A stretch of 64,000 nucleotides of DNA from Mycolicibacterium sp. P9-64 (GTDB lineage Bacteria; Actinomycetota; Actinomycetes; Mycobacteriales; Mycobacteriaceae). This document shows positions 42,556-50,881 of this stretch, one piece after another. The stretch's first letter is position 1, and every line of letters starts with the position of its first letter. The DNA is taken from assembly GCF_008329605.1 (NCBI RefSeq), contig NZ_NPKO01000010.1, positions 124,001-188,000 of the forward strand, written 5' to 3'. Made by a program: the position numbers and the translations under genes. Under the pieces are notes generated by a model. It saw only the letters and a list, made by a program, of their open reading frames with translations. It was not told the origin of the DNA and ran no database searches.

Positions 42556-45010
42556 CGAAGGGCGCCACAACAGGTCAGCCGACGATGTCCGAAACGGGCC
42601 GGTGGCTGGCGGTGTGAGCGACGGCGCAGATCCGAGTAAGCAGTCGACTCCTCCTCCGCAGCGCCCATCCCGTCCGCCTGCGGCGCCCGACGATCGGCGC
42701 ACCATGGTGCTGCCTCCGGTGCCACCCCTGGATCCCCGGCTGCGCAGTCAGGTCGACGTCGTCAAGGCGGTTCTGGACGGCAAACCGCCGCCGAAGCAGC
42801 CGCCGTTCGGTCCCCCCGGCGGTGGACCTCCCGGTGGTGGTCCGCCGAGCGGACCTCCGAGTGAGCCGGCCAAGCCACCCTCTGCCGGTTTCAAGATCAA
42901 CTGGAAGTGGGTGCGCCGCTTCCTGTACGTCGGCGTGGCCGCCATGGTGGTGCTGCCCATCATCACGTTCGCGATGGCCTACCTGATCGTCGACGTGCCC
43001 AAGCCCGGCGACATCCGCACGGCGCAGGTGTCGACGATCCTGGCCAGCGACGGCAGTGAGCTCGCGAAGATCGTTCCGCCGGAGGGCAACAGGGTCGACG
43101 TCAACATCGACCAGATACCCGTGCACGTGCGCGACGCCGTGATGGCCGCCGAGGATCGTGACTTCTACACCAACCCCGGCTTCTCCTTCTCCGGGTTCGC
43201 CCGCGCGTTCAAGAACAACATCTTCGGCGGCGATCTTCAGGGCGGGTCGACGATCACCCAGCAGTACGTCAAGAACGCGCTGGTCGGCGACGCACGGTCA
43301 GGTGTCGGCGGCCTTGTTCGAAAAGCCAAGGAGCTCGTCATCTCGACGAAGATGACGAGCGAGTGGTCCAAGGACGAGGTGCTGCAGGCCTACCTCAACA
43401 TCATCTACTTCGGCCGCGGCTCGTACGGCATCTCCGCCGCGGCGAAGGCCTACTTCAACAAACCGGTCGAACAGCTCACCGTCGCCGATGGCGCGCTGCT
43501 CGCCGCGCTGATCCAGAGGCCGTCCACGCTGGACCCGGCCGTCGACCCCGAGGGTGCAGCCGAGCGGTGGAACTGGGTGCTCGACGGCATGGTCACCATG
43601 GGTGCGCTGTCGCCGTCCGACCGCGCGGCGCAGGTCTTCCCGCCGACGGTGTCGCCCGATGCGGCCCGCGCGGCGAACCAGACCACCGGGCCCAACGGGC
43701 TGATCGAGCGTCAGGTCACCAAGGAACTGCTCGACCTGTTCAACATCGACGAGCAGACGCTGAACACCGAGGGGCTGCAGGTCACCACGACCATCGACCC
43801 CAAGGCGCAGAAGGCTGCAGAGGAAGCGGTCACCGAGACCCTCGACGGGCAGGATCCCGACATGCGCTCCGCGGTCGTCTCGATCGACCCGCGGACCGGC
43901 GGAGTGAAGGCGTACTACGGTGGGACCGACGCCAACGGCTTCGACTTCGCGCAGGCCGGGTTGCCAACAGGCTCGTCGTTCAAGGTGTTCGCGTTGGTGG
44001 CGGCGCTGCAGCAGGGCATCGGCTTGGGTTATCAGATCGACAGCTCGCCGGTGACCGTCAACGGGATCAAGATCACCAACGTCGAGGGCGAGGGCTGCGG
44101 CACCTGCAACATTGCCGAGGCGCTGAAACAGTCGCTGAACACCAGTTACTACCGGCTGATGCTGAAATTGAAGAACGGCCCGCAGGACGTCGCCGATGCC
44201 GCTCACGCGGCGGGCGTCGCGGAGAGCTTTCCCGGAGTCGAGCACACGTTGTCCGAGGACGGCAAGGGCGGTCCGCCGAACAACGGAATCGTGTTGGGGC
44301 AGTACCAGACCCGGGTGATCGACATGGCCTCGGCGTACGCCACGCTTGCCGCGTCCGGGGTCTATCACAAGCCGCACTTCGTGCAGAAGGTGGTCAACGC
44401 CGACGGCGAGGTGCTGTTCGACGCCTCGCAGCAGAACAACTCCGGCGAGCAGAAGATCGACAAGGCCGTGGCCGACAACGTCACCTCCGCGATGCAGCCC
44501 ATCGCCGGCTGGTCGCGGGGACACAACCTGGCCGGTGGACGGGCGTCGGCCGCCAAGACGGGCACCAACCAGCTCGGCGACACCGACGCCAACCGGGACG
44601 CCTGGATGGTCGGTTACACACCGTCGCTGTCGACGGCGGTGTGGGTCGGTACCACCGAGGGCACGAAGGCGCTGGTGAACAAGTCGGGTGGGCCGGTGTA
44701 CGGGTCGGGTCTGCCGTCCGACATCTGGAAGGCCACCATGGACGGTGCGCTCGCGGGCACCGACAAGGAGACGTTCCCCAAGCCCACCGAGATCGGTGGC
44801 TACGCGGGCCCGCCGGTGGCACCTCCTCCTCCGCCGCCACCCCCGCCGCCGCCGTCGGAGACGGTGATCCAGCCGACGCTGGAGATCGCGCCGGGCATCA
44901 CGATCCCGTGGGGACCACCGACCACGATCCCGGCGGGGCCGCCCCCGCCGCCGCCCGGTGACCCGAATGCCTTGACCCCGACCGCGACTGCGCCGCCTCC
45001 GCCGCCGTGA
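42548..45010 (+). CDS. ponA1: Bifunctional penicillin-binding protein PonA1
   Basis: An 820-residue class A PBP that polymerises and cross-links peptidoglycan. A Pro/Gly-rich cytoplasmic tail (about 1-115) precedes one membrane helix (about 120-145). The GT51 glycosyltransferase follows, with catalytic Glu202 in AEDRDFY and GGSTITQQ. The transpeptidase has the nucleophile Ser476 in SSFK, an SLN-type motif in QSLNTSY and KTGT near 670. The C-terminus is a proline-rich extracellular tail. It corresponds to Rv0050. The next gene's GTG overlaps the stop by four bases. The cytoplasmic tail is the region phosphorylated by PknB in M. tuberculosis. Confidence 0.95.
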   Translation: MNSEGRHNRSADDVRNGPVAGGVSDGADPSKQSTPPPQRPSRPPAAPDDRRTMVLPPVPPLDPRLRSQVDVVKAVLDGKPPPKQPPFGPPGGGPPGGGPPSGPPSEPAKPPSAGFKINWKWVRRFLYVGVAAMVVLPIITFAMAYLIVDVPKPGDIRTAQVSTILASDGSELAKIVPPEGNRVDVNIDQIPVHVRDAVMAAEDRDFYTNPGFSFSGFARAFKNNIFGGDLQGGSTITQQYVKNALVGDARSGVGGLVRKAKELVISTKMTSEWSKDEVLQAYLNIIYFGRGSYGISAAAKAYFNKPVEQLTVADGALLAALIQRPSTLDPAVDPEGAAERWNWVLDGMVTMGALSPSDRAAQVFPPTVSPDAARAANQTTGPNGLIERQVTKELLDLFNIDEQTLNTEGLQVTTTIDPKAQKAAEEAVTETLDGQDPDMRSAVVSIDPRTGGVKAYYGGTDANGFDFAQAGLPTGSSFKVFALVAALQQGIGLGYQIDSSPVTVNGIKITNVEGEGCGTCNIAEALKQSLNTSYYRLMLKLKNGPQDVADAAHAAGVAESFPGVEHTLSEDGKGGPPNNGIVLGQYQTRVIDMASAYATLAASGVYHKPHFVQKVVNADGEVLFDASQQNNSGEQKIDKAVADNVTSAMQPIAGWSRGHNLAGGRASAAKTGTNQLGDTDANRDAWMVGYTPSLSTAVWVGTTEGTKALVNKSGGPVYGSGLPSDIWKATMDGALAGTDKETFPKPTEIGGYAGPPVAPPPPPPPPPPPSETVIQPTLEIAPGITIPWGPPTTIPAGPPPPPPGDPNALTPTATAPPPPP

Positions 45011-46719
45011 CCGGCGACGAATCGGATCGGACGACGGTCTCCCCAGCTCCGTTGGCCGGGACTGTCTCGCCAGCTCCGCTGGCCGGGACTGTCTCGCCAG
45101 CTCCGCTGGCCGAAGATCTCCGGAGCGTGGACGACCGCGACCTGCCCAGCCGAACCGACGTCATCGGTCACGCGCTCTCGGGTGTGATCGGCGGCCCCGT
45201 CGGTAGGCATGCGCTGATCGGACGTGCACGGTTCCTCACGCCGCTGCGGGCGATGCTGTTGATCGCGCTGGTCTTCCTGGCGCTCGGCTACACGACCAAG
45301 GCCGCGTGCTTGCAGTCCACCGACAAGGGGACCGCGGATCAGCGGGTAGCCGTGTGGGAGAACCAGCGGGCGTACTACGAGCTCTGCTATTCGGACACGG
45401 TGCCGCTGTACACGGCGGAGTTGTTGAACCTCGGCAAGTTTCCGTACAAGTCGAGCTGGGTGGAGACCGACGGCGAGGGCAAGCCGCGGATGCAGTACGA
45501 CGGCAGCCCGGCCATCCGTTACATGGAGTATCCGGTGCTCACCGGGCTCTACCAGTACGTGTCGATGGCGTTGGCCAAGACCTACACCGCGCTGACGAAG
45601 CTGGTGGCGATGCCGATCGTCGCCGAGGTCGTGATGTTCTTCAACATCTCTGCGTTCGGGCTAGCGCTGGCATGGATGGCGACGGTGTGGGCGACGGCGC
45701 GATTGGCGGGCCGACGAATCTGGGACGCGGCGGTGGTGGCGGGGTCGCCGCTGTTGATCTTCCAGATCTTCACGAACTTCGATGCGCTGGCGACCGCGGC
45801 TGCGGTCGGTGCGCTGCTGGCGTGGTCGCGCCGAAAACCCGTGGTCGCAGGGGCGCTGATCGGGATTGGAGTGGCGCTCAAGCTGTACCCGGTGTTGCTG
45901 TTCGTGCCCCTGGTGATCCTCGCGCTGCGCACCGGCAGGATGCGTGAGGTCGGCAAGACGGCGGTGGCCGCGGTGTTGACCTGGCTGGTGGTGAACATGC
46001 CGGTGATGCTGCTGTTCCCTCGCGGGTGGTCGGAGTTCTTCCGGCTGAACACCCGTCGTGGCGACGACATGGATTCGCTCTACAACGTGGTGAAGTCGTT
46101 CAGCGGCTGGCGCGGTTTCGACCAGAACCTTGGCTTCTGGGAGCCGCCGTCGATCCTCAACTCGGTGACCGCGGTGCTCTTCGTATTGTGTTGTGCCGGA
46201 ATCGCTTACGTTGCACTGACGGCGCAGCGTCGACCGAGGCTGGCGCAGCTGGCGTTCCTGGTGATCGCGGCGTTCCTGCTGACCAACAAGGTGTGGAGCC
46301 CGCAGTACTCGCTGTGGCTGGTGCCGCTCGCCGCGCTGGCACTGCCGCACCGAAGGATTCTGCTGGCCTGGATGACGGTCGACATGCTGGTCTGGGTGCC
46401 GCGGATGCTGTTCCTGTACGGCGAGCAGAAGATGGGCTTGCCCGAGCAGTGGTTCACCACCACGGTGCTGGTCCGGGACATCGCGGTGATGGCGCTGTGC
46501 GCGTTGGTGATCCGCCAGATCTACCGACCTGAAGAGGATCTAGTCCGGGGCTCCAGCAGTGCAGGAGGCCGCGTCGACGATCCGTCGGGCGGGGTGTTCG
46601 AGAACGCCGCGGACGACCCGCCGAAGTGGTTGCCGTCGTGGCTGCGGCCTGCGGGGCAGCCGGAGCCGGTCACGACGCCGACGGCCGAAGCCGAACCGGA
46701 GCTGACGCCCGCTCGGTGA
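45007..46719 (+). CDS. GT87-type polytopic membrane glycosyltransferase (Rv0051-like)
   Basis: A 570-residue membrane protein with about 10-12 hydrophobic helices from residue 75 to about 510, and cytoplasmic-looking tails rich in Pro and acidic residues. It belongs to the DUF2029/GT87 group of polyprenyl-phosphate-mannose-dependent transferases and corresponds to Rv0051. The exact acceptor is unknown. The first ~35 residues contain three near-identical 9-residue units (TVSPAPLAG) encoded by a 27-base tandem repeat. GTG 45007 overlaps the ponA1 stop, so it is the third gene of that operon. Confidence 0.85.
   Translation: MTGDESDRTTVSPAPLAGTVSPAPLAGTVSPAPLAEDLRSVDDRDLPSRTDVIGHALSGVIGGPVGRHALIGRARFLTPLRAMLLIALVFLALGYTTKAACLQSTDKGTADQRVAVWENQRAYYELCYSDTVPLYTAELLNLGKFPYKSSWVETDGEGKPRMQYDGSPAIRYMEYPVLTGLYQYVSMALAKTYTALTKLVAMPIVAEVVMFFNISAFGLALAWMATVWATARLAGRRIWDAAVVAGSPLLIFQIFTNFDALATAAAVGALLAWSRRKPVVAGALIGIGVALKLYPVLLFVPLVILALRTGRMREVGKTAVAAVLTWLVVNMPVMLLFPRGWSEFFRLNTRRGDDMDSLYNVVKSFSGWRGFDQNLGFWEPPSILNSVTAVLFVLCCAGIAYVALTAQRRPRLAQLAFLVIAAFLLTNKVWSPQYSLWLVPLAALALPHRRILLAWMTVDMLVWVPRMLFLYGEQKMGLPEQWFTTTVLVRDIAVMALCALVIRQIYRPEEDLVRGSSSAGGRVDDPSGGVFENAADDPPKWLPSWLRPAGQPEPVTTPTAEAEPELTPAR
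45034..45114 (+). repeat. Three 27-base tandem repeats inside the GT87 gene
   Basis: Units at 45034-45060, 45061-45087 and 45088-45114 differ at only a few bases and encode TVSPAPLAG-like residues. The length keeps the frame, so copy number could vary between strains without breaking the gene. Confidence 0.85.
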
Positions 46720-46807
46720 CCTGGGTCTCCGGGGATCTAGCGCGATTTCCCTGGTGGTGGGCTCTTCAGGTAGCCTGGGCCGGTTGCCGACGCAGGCGAT
46801 ACTCCTG

Positions 46808-46824
46808 CCACGGATTGTCCGTGG
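46808..46824 (+). promoter_or_regulatory. Hairpin in the rpsF leader
   Basis: CCACGGA (46808-46814) and TCCGTGG (46818-46824) pair around a TTG loop, 34 bases before the rpsF start. Leaders of rpsF in several bacteria bind the S6:S18 complex for feedback control, and this hairpin is a candidate for such an element. The stem is seen; the role is inferred. Confidence 0.45.
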
Positions 46825-46857
46825 CCGTACATGACCACAGGAGGTGATGAGGTTTCC

Positions 46858-47148
46858 ATGCGTCCATACGAAATCATGGTCATTCTTGACCCAACCCTCG
46901 ACGAGCGGACTGTAGCCCCGTCGTTGGAGACGTTCCTGAACGTGATCCGCAAGGATGGCGGCTCAGTCGACAAGGTCGACATCTGGGGACGCCGCCGGCT
47001 GGCTTACGAGATCGCCAAGCACGCCGAGGGCATCTATGCCGTCATCGACGTGAAGGCCGAACCGGCCACGGTGTCCGAGCTTGACCGTCAGCTGGGGCTC
47101 AACGAGTCCGTGCTGCGGACCAAGGTCATGCGGACCGACAAGCACTAG
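46858..47148 (+). CDS. rpsF: 30S ribosomal protein S6
   Basis: A 96-residue S6 with the typical MRPYEIMVILDP start, DIWGRRRLAYEI and the C-terminal VLRTKVMR. In the 30S subunit it pairs with S18 on the platform. ATG 46858 is supported by AGGAGGTGATGAGG upstream, which rules out an earlier in-frame start. It is the first gene of the rpsF-ssb-rpsR-rplI group. In M. tuberculosis another gene (Rv0052) lies before it; here it follows the GT87 gene directly. Confidence 0.97.
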   Translation: MRPYEIMVILDPTLDERTVAPSLETFLNVIRKDGGSVDKVDIWGRRRLAYEIAKHAEGIYAVIDVKAEPATVSELDRQLGLNESVLRTKVMRTDKH

Positions 47149-47278
47149 ACAACAGCGGTTCGCGCGCGCATCGGCCGAACGTAGGTCGGCTGTCGTGTGC
47201 CTTGCGTAGGCTCGCGCGAAACACGCCGCATCGATGTGCGCTGCGCGAAGAGCGCCTGCGCCGCCCCAGGAGGACCTA

Positions 47279-47794
47279 GTGGCTGGTGACACGATCATCA
47301 CCGTCGTCGGAAACCTGACTGCCGACCCGGAACTGCGGTTCACGCCGTCCGGGGCTGCCGTCGCGAACTTCACCGTCGCGTCGACGCCCCGTACGTTCGA
47401 CCGTCAGTCCAATGAATGGAAGGACGGCGAAGCGCTGTTCCTCCGGTGCAACATCTGGCGCGAGGCGGCCGAGAACGTCGCCGAGAGCCTCACCCGCGGT
47501 GCGCGGGTGGTCGTCACCGGGCGACTCAAGCAGCGTTCGTTCGAGACCCGTGAGGGCGAGAAGCGCACCGTCGTCGAGCTCGAAGTCGACGAGATCGGTC
47601 CGTCTCTGCGGTACGCCACGGCCAAGGTGAACAAGGCCAGTCGCGGCGGTGGTGGCGGCGGCGGCTTCGGTGGCGGTAACAGCGGTGGCGGCGGCGGTGG
47701 CTCGCGTAGTGCTGAGCCTCCCAAGGACGATCCGTGGGGCAGCGCACCTGCCTCCGGCTCCTTCAGCGGCGCCGACGACGAACCGCCCTTCTGA
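47279..47794 (+). CDS. ssb: Single-stranded DNA-binding protein
   Basis: A 171-residue SSB. The OB-fold covers about residues 1-115 (GDTIITVVGNLTADPELRFTP at the start, split by the chain), followed by a Gly-rich disordered linker with runs of six and more glycines. The acidic tip DDEPPF recruits partner proteins. GTG 47279 follows an AGGAGG-type site. It binds ssDNA during replication and repair. It sits between rpsF and rpsR, the usual bacterial arrangement. Confidence 0.97.
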   Translation: MAGDTIITVVGNLTADPELRFTPSGAAVANFTVASTPRTFDRQSNEWKDGEALFLRCNIWREAAENVAESLTRGARVVVTGRLKQRSFETREGEKRTVVELEVDEIGPSLRYATAKVNKASRGGGGGGGFGGGNSGGGGGGSRSAEPPKDDPWGSAPASGSFSGADDEPPF

Positions 47795-47829
47795 CACAAA
47801 CCATTTAGCAAAGCAAGGAAGAAAGACTC

Positions 47830-48093
47830 ATGCCCAAGACCAATACCAAGCGGCGGCCGGCACCCGACAAGCCGATCAAGACCCGCAAGTGCGTGTTCTG
47901 CTCGAAGAAGGGCAAGAACCAGAACATCGATTACAAGGACACCGCACTGCTGCGCACCTACATCAGCGAGCGCGGCAAGATCCGTGCCCGTCGCGTGACT
48001 GGCAACTGCGTGCAGCACCAGCGTGACATCGCGATCGCGGTGAAGAATGCGCGCGAGGTTGCGTTGCTGCCGTTCAGCTCGGCGACGCGATAG
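47830..48093 (+). CDS. rpsR: 30S ribosomal protein S18, zinc-binding (C+) type
   Basis: An 87-residue S18. It keeps the cysteines of the zinc-binding form: CVFC near residues 21-24 and a further Cys in TGNCVQH near 59. Mycobacteria usually also carry a Cys-free copy in a Zur-controlled operon that replaces this form when zinc is scarce. ATG 47830 has AAGGAAGAAAG upstream. It lies between ssb and rplI in the conserved operon. Confidence 0.96.
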   Translation: MPKTNTKRRPAPDKPIKTRKCVFCSKKGKNQNIDYKDTALLRTYISERGKIRARRVTGNCVQHQRDIAIAVKNAREVALLPFSSATR

Positions 48094-48116
48094 ATAGAGA
48101 CGGAAGAACTACGGAT

Positions 48117-48572
48117 ATGAAACTGATTCTCACCACCGAGGTCGACCATTTGGGGTCGGCCGGTGACACCGTCGAGGTGAAGGACGGCTACGGCCGTAAC
48201 TTCCTGCTGCCACGTGGCCTGGCCATCACGGCATCCCGTGGCGCCGAGCGCCAAGCCAACGAGATCCGCCGTGCGCGCGAGATCAAGACCGTGCGCGACC
48301 TCAGTCACGCCAACGAGCTGAAGACCGCCATCGAGGGCCTGGGTGCCGTGTCGCTGGCCGTTCGCACCTCCGGTGACGGCAGCAAGCTGTTTGGCTCGGT
48401 CACGCCTGCGGACGTCGTCGCTGCCATCAAGAAGGCCGGCGGCCCGAACTTGGACAAGCGGACCGTGCAGCTGCCCAAGGCACACATCAAGTCGGTCGGG
48501 GATCACCCGGTCACGGTGCGCCTGCACCCCGACGTGGCGGCCGTGGTGTCGCTGAGCGTCGTCGCGGAATAG
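48117..48572 (+). CDS. rplI: 50S ribosomal protein L9
   Basis: A 151-residue L9. The N-terminal rRNA-binding domain shows LILTTEVDHLGSAGDTVEVK and GYGRNFLLPRGLA, followed by the long connecting helix and the C-terminal globular domain ending in ADVVAAIKKAGG and later strands. It binds 23S rRNA near the L1 stalk and helps keep the reading frame. It is the last gene of the S6 operon and is followed by a strong terminator. Confidence 0.97.
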   Translation: MKLILTTEVDHLGSAGDTVEVKDGYGRNFLLPRGLAITASRGAERQANEIRRAREIKTVRDLSHANELKTAIEGLGAVSLAVRTSGDGSKLFGSVTPADVVAAIKKAGGPNLDKRTVQLPKAHIKSVGDHPVTVRLHPDVAAVVSLSVVAE

Positions 48573-48589
48573 GTTCCACAGCGTCGAAG

Positions 48590-48626
48590 CGCCCGGGTGA
48601 AGACCACATCGGTCTTCACCCGGGCG
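48590..48626 (+). terminator. Intrinsic-type terminator after rplI
   Basis: Two perfectly paired 16-base arms (48590-48605 and 48611-48626) with a 5-base loop begin 17 bases after the rplI stop and are followed by a short T-containing stretch. This ends the rpsF-rplI operon. Confidence 0.9.
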
Positions 48627-48868
48627 TTGCTGTATCTGCTGGCGAACTCCGCTGCGAAAAGTATGTCTAGCGAAGCAACCGGCTGTTAACCTCTTCGGCG
48701 CAAACGTGCAACACAACACGCCCGAGATCGCAACCCGGCCCGACACGCCGAGGCAATTGGCATCCACAACCACCGATGGCTTTTGTGGTGCCCTTATCTG
48801 CGGGGATGCGCATAACGACGGTGTTCATGCACAGGTTCTCCCCAACGCCTCAACATGACTGTTCAACG

Positions 48869-48888
48869 CTATCCACACACCATCCACA
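48869..48888 (+). promoter_or_regulatory. Two DnaA-box-like sequences upstream of dnaB
   Basis: CTATCCACA (48869-48877) and CCATCCACA (48880-48888) each differ by one or two bases from the classical box TTATCCACA. They lie 11 bases apart start to start, on the same face of the helix, about 175 bases before dnaB. DnaA could regulate dnaB from here. Confidence 0.35.
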
Positions 48889-49059
48889 GGTTCATCAACA
48901 GGCCCGCTTTGCGGTGGTTCCAGCAACGTCTACCGTGAGCCGTCGCGAGACAGTTCCGGGGCCCTCGACGAGGGTCTCCGTCGGTGGGCTGACTTATGGT
49001 CGCGGGGAGCGGTTGTCGAATGCATGTTCGACAGCGATGTAGGGGAGGTGGGATGCTTC

Positions 49060-50439
49060 GTGGCAGTCGTGGATGACCTCGGCCATTCGGACATGGATTC
49101 GTCGCAGCCGAGGGAGGACTACGGCCGTCAACCGCCGCAGGACATGGCTGCCGAGCAGTCGGTGCTCGGCGGCATGTTGCTTTCCAAGGACGCCATCGCC
49201 GACGTGCTGGAGCGGCTGCGGCCCGGCGACTTCTACCGCCCCGCGCACCAGAGCGTGTACGACGCGATCCTCGACCTCTACGGGCGTGGTGAGCCGGCCG
49301 ACGCCATCACCGTCTCCGCCGAGCTCGATCGCCGGGGGCTGCTGAAGCGGGTCGGTGGCGCACCGTATCTGCACACCCTGATTTCGACGGTGCCGACCGC
49401 GGCCAACGCGGGGTACTACGCGGGCATCGTCGCCGAGAAGTCGCTACTGCGGCGCCTCGTGGAGGCCGGTACGCGCGTCGTGCAGTACGGGTACGCCGGT
49501 GCCGACGGTGCCGACGTCGCCGAGGTCGTCGACCGGGCGCAGGCCGAGATCTACGACGTCACCGAACGCCGCACGGCCGAGGACTTCGTTCCGCTGGAGC
49601 AGCTGCTGCAGCCCACCATGGACGAGATCGACGCGATCGCGTCGCAGGGTGGCATCTCGCGCGGTGTGCCCACCGGGTTCACCGATCTCGACGAGTTGAC
49701 CAACGGGCTGCACCCGGGACAGATGATCGTCGTTGCGGCGAGGCCGGGTATGGGCAAGTCGACGCTGGGATTGGATTTCTTGCGGTCGTGTTCCATCAAG
49801 AACCGCCACCCGAGCATCGTGTTCTCGCTGGAGATGAGCAAGTCCGAGATCGTCATGCGTCTTTTGTCGGCGGAGGCGAAGATCAAGCTCGCCGACATGC
49901 GCGCGGGCCGCATGAGCGATGACGACTGGACGCGGCTGGCGCGCCGGATGAGCGAGATCAGCGAGGCGCCGCTCTACATCGACGACTCGCCCAACCTGAC
50001 GATGATGGAGATTCGGGCCAAGGCCCGTCGATTGCATCAGAAGGCAGGTCTTCGACTCATCGTCCTCGACTACCTGCAGCTGATGACGTCGGGCAAGAAG
50101 GTCGAGTCCCGACAGCAGGAAGTCTCCGAGTTCTCCCGCCAGATCAAGCTTCTCGCAAAGGAACTCGAGGTTCCGGTGGTGGCGATGAGTCAGCTGAACC
50201 GCGGTCCTGAGCAAAGAACCGACAAGAAGCCAATGTTGGCTGATCTACGCGAATCGGGGTCAATCGAACAGGATGCGGACATGGTAATTCTCTTGCATAG
50301 GCCCGATGCATTCGAACGCGATGACCCTCGCGGCGGCGAAGCGGACCTCATCATCGCCAAGCATCGCAACGGTCCGACCAAGACGATTACCGTTGCGCAC
50401 CAGCTACATCTATCTCGCTTCACGAACATGGCGCACTGA
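49060..50439 (+). CDS. dnaB: Replicative DNA helicase DnaB (intein-free)
   Basis: A 459-residue hexameric helicase that unwinds DNA at the fork. The N-terminal domain starts around AAEQSVLGGMLLSKDAIADV; the RecA-like motor has Walker A RPGMGKST at 228-235, LIVLDYLQLM near 338 and QLNRGPEQR near 382. The segment RESGSIEQDADMV, which is split by an intein in M. tuberculosis, is continuous here. GTG 49060 gives a product starting VAVVDDLG like the M. tuberculosis protein; the frame is open 36 bases upstream. It follows rplI after 487 bases. Confidence 0.96.
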   Translation: MAVVDDLGHSDMDSSQPREDYGRQPPQDMAAEQSVLGGMLLSKDAIADVLERLRPGDFYRPAHQSVYDAILDLYGRGEPADAITVSAELDRRGLLKRVGGAPYLHTLISTVPTAANAGYYAGIVAEKSLLRRLVEAGTRVVQYGYAGADGADVAEVVDRAQAEIYDVTERRTAEDFVPLEQLLQPTMDEIDAIASQGGISRGVPTGFTDLDELTNGLHPGQMIVVAARPGMGKSTLGLDFLRSCSIKNRHPSIVFSLEMSKSEIVMRLLSAEAKIKLADMRAGRMSDDDWTRLARRMSEISEAPLYIDDSPNLTMMEIRAKARRLHQKAGLRLIVLDYLQLMTSGKKVESRQQEVSEFSRQIKLLAKELEVPVVAMSQLNRGPEQRTDKKPMLADLRESGSIEQDADMVILLHRPDAFERDDPRGGEADLIIAKHRNGPTKTITVAHQLHLSRFTNMAH

Positions 50440-50881
50440 GAGTCGCGGCTGTGGCCTCAAGTTTCATGTCCACTTCTCAAGCGAACTGTCCACCTGATGT
50501 TCAATTGGACATGAAGGCGAGAAGTGGCAGCGTGGCAACATTTCCTGCGCGCCCAGGTCACCGATGCCTTGTCGGTGCTTCGTTCCGATCGTGCGGTGGA
50601 GTTCTTCCCCAGATTCCATGCGGTTAGCGCGTAGTAGTCACGGCACGCCCGTCAGTAGAGGGGAGACCGTCGATAGACTTGGTGTCACCGGTAATCCCGC
50701 TATTCGATTCCCGCACATGCGACGCCTTTGATTGGTCTGCATCGCAGAGGAGCAGTCAACTGCCCTAGGGGATGACTCGATCATCCACGAGAATGGGGAC
50801 TGCGGAACCGTGCAGGGGAGTGGCGCCCGCGTCGCCTCCACGGTAAGTAAGCCGAGGACCGAACCGCACGTTCACACCCGG
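50440..50881. other. Intergenic region after dnaB, boundary of the accessory part
   Basis: These 442 bases have no convincing gene. Two overlapping inverted repeats lie at 50463-50527. A 36-codon frame from GTG 50524 has a purine-rich sequence before it and might be a peptide or the tail of a lost gene. The rest is of lower GC than its neighbours and without recognisable homology by eye. Conserved gene order ends here, so this is the junction with accessory DNA. Confidence 0.5.
50463..50527 (+). repeat. Overlapping inverted repeats after dnaB
   Basis: TTCATGTCCA (50463-50472) pairs with TGGACATGAA (50506-50515), and CCACTTCTC (50470-50478) pairs with GAGAAGTGG (50519-50527). The left arms share 3 bases, so the two stems compete or form a pseudoknot. 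They could be a terminator for dnaB or the scar of an insertion element end. Confidence 0.5.

Larger units (their letters stand above)
48573..49059. other. Intergenic region between rplI and dnaB
   Basis: These 487 bases hold the rplI terminator (48590-48626), a less GC-rich stretch with TAACCT at about 48689 that could be a promoter, and two DnaA-box-like sequences at 48869-48888. No convincing gene is present: the open frames lack codon bias and recognisable sequence. The dnaB promoter should lie in the right-hand half. Confidence 0.6.

Noticed and set aside
43298..44961. Long frames in both directions inside ponA1
   Set aside because: They overlap the conserved PBP domains fully and show only low-complexity Arg/Gly-rich or His-rich sequence.
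48776..49042. 88-codon rightward frame before dnaB
   Set aside because: No ribosome site, no codon bias or family match, and it covers the DnaA-box-like sites and the dnaB upstream region.
50638..50841. 67-codon leftward frame after dnaB
   Set aside because: I could not match it to any family with confidence and it lacks a clear ribosome site; possibly a gene remnant.
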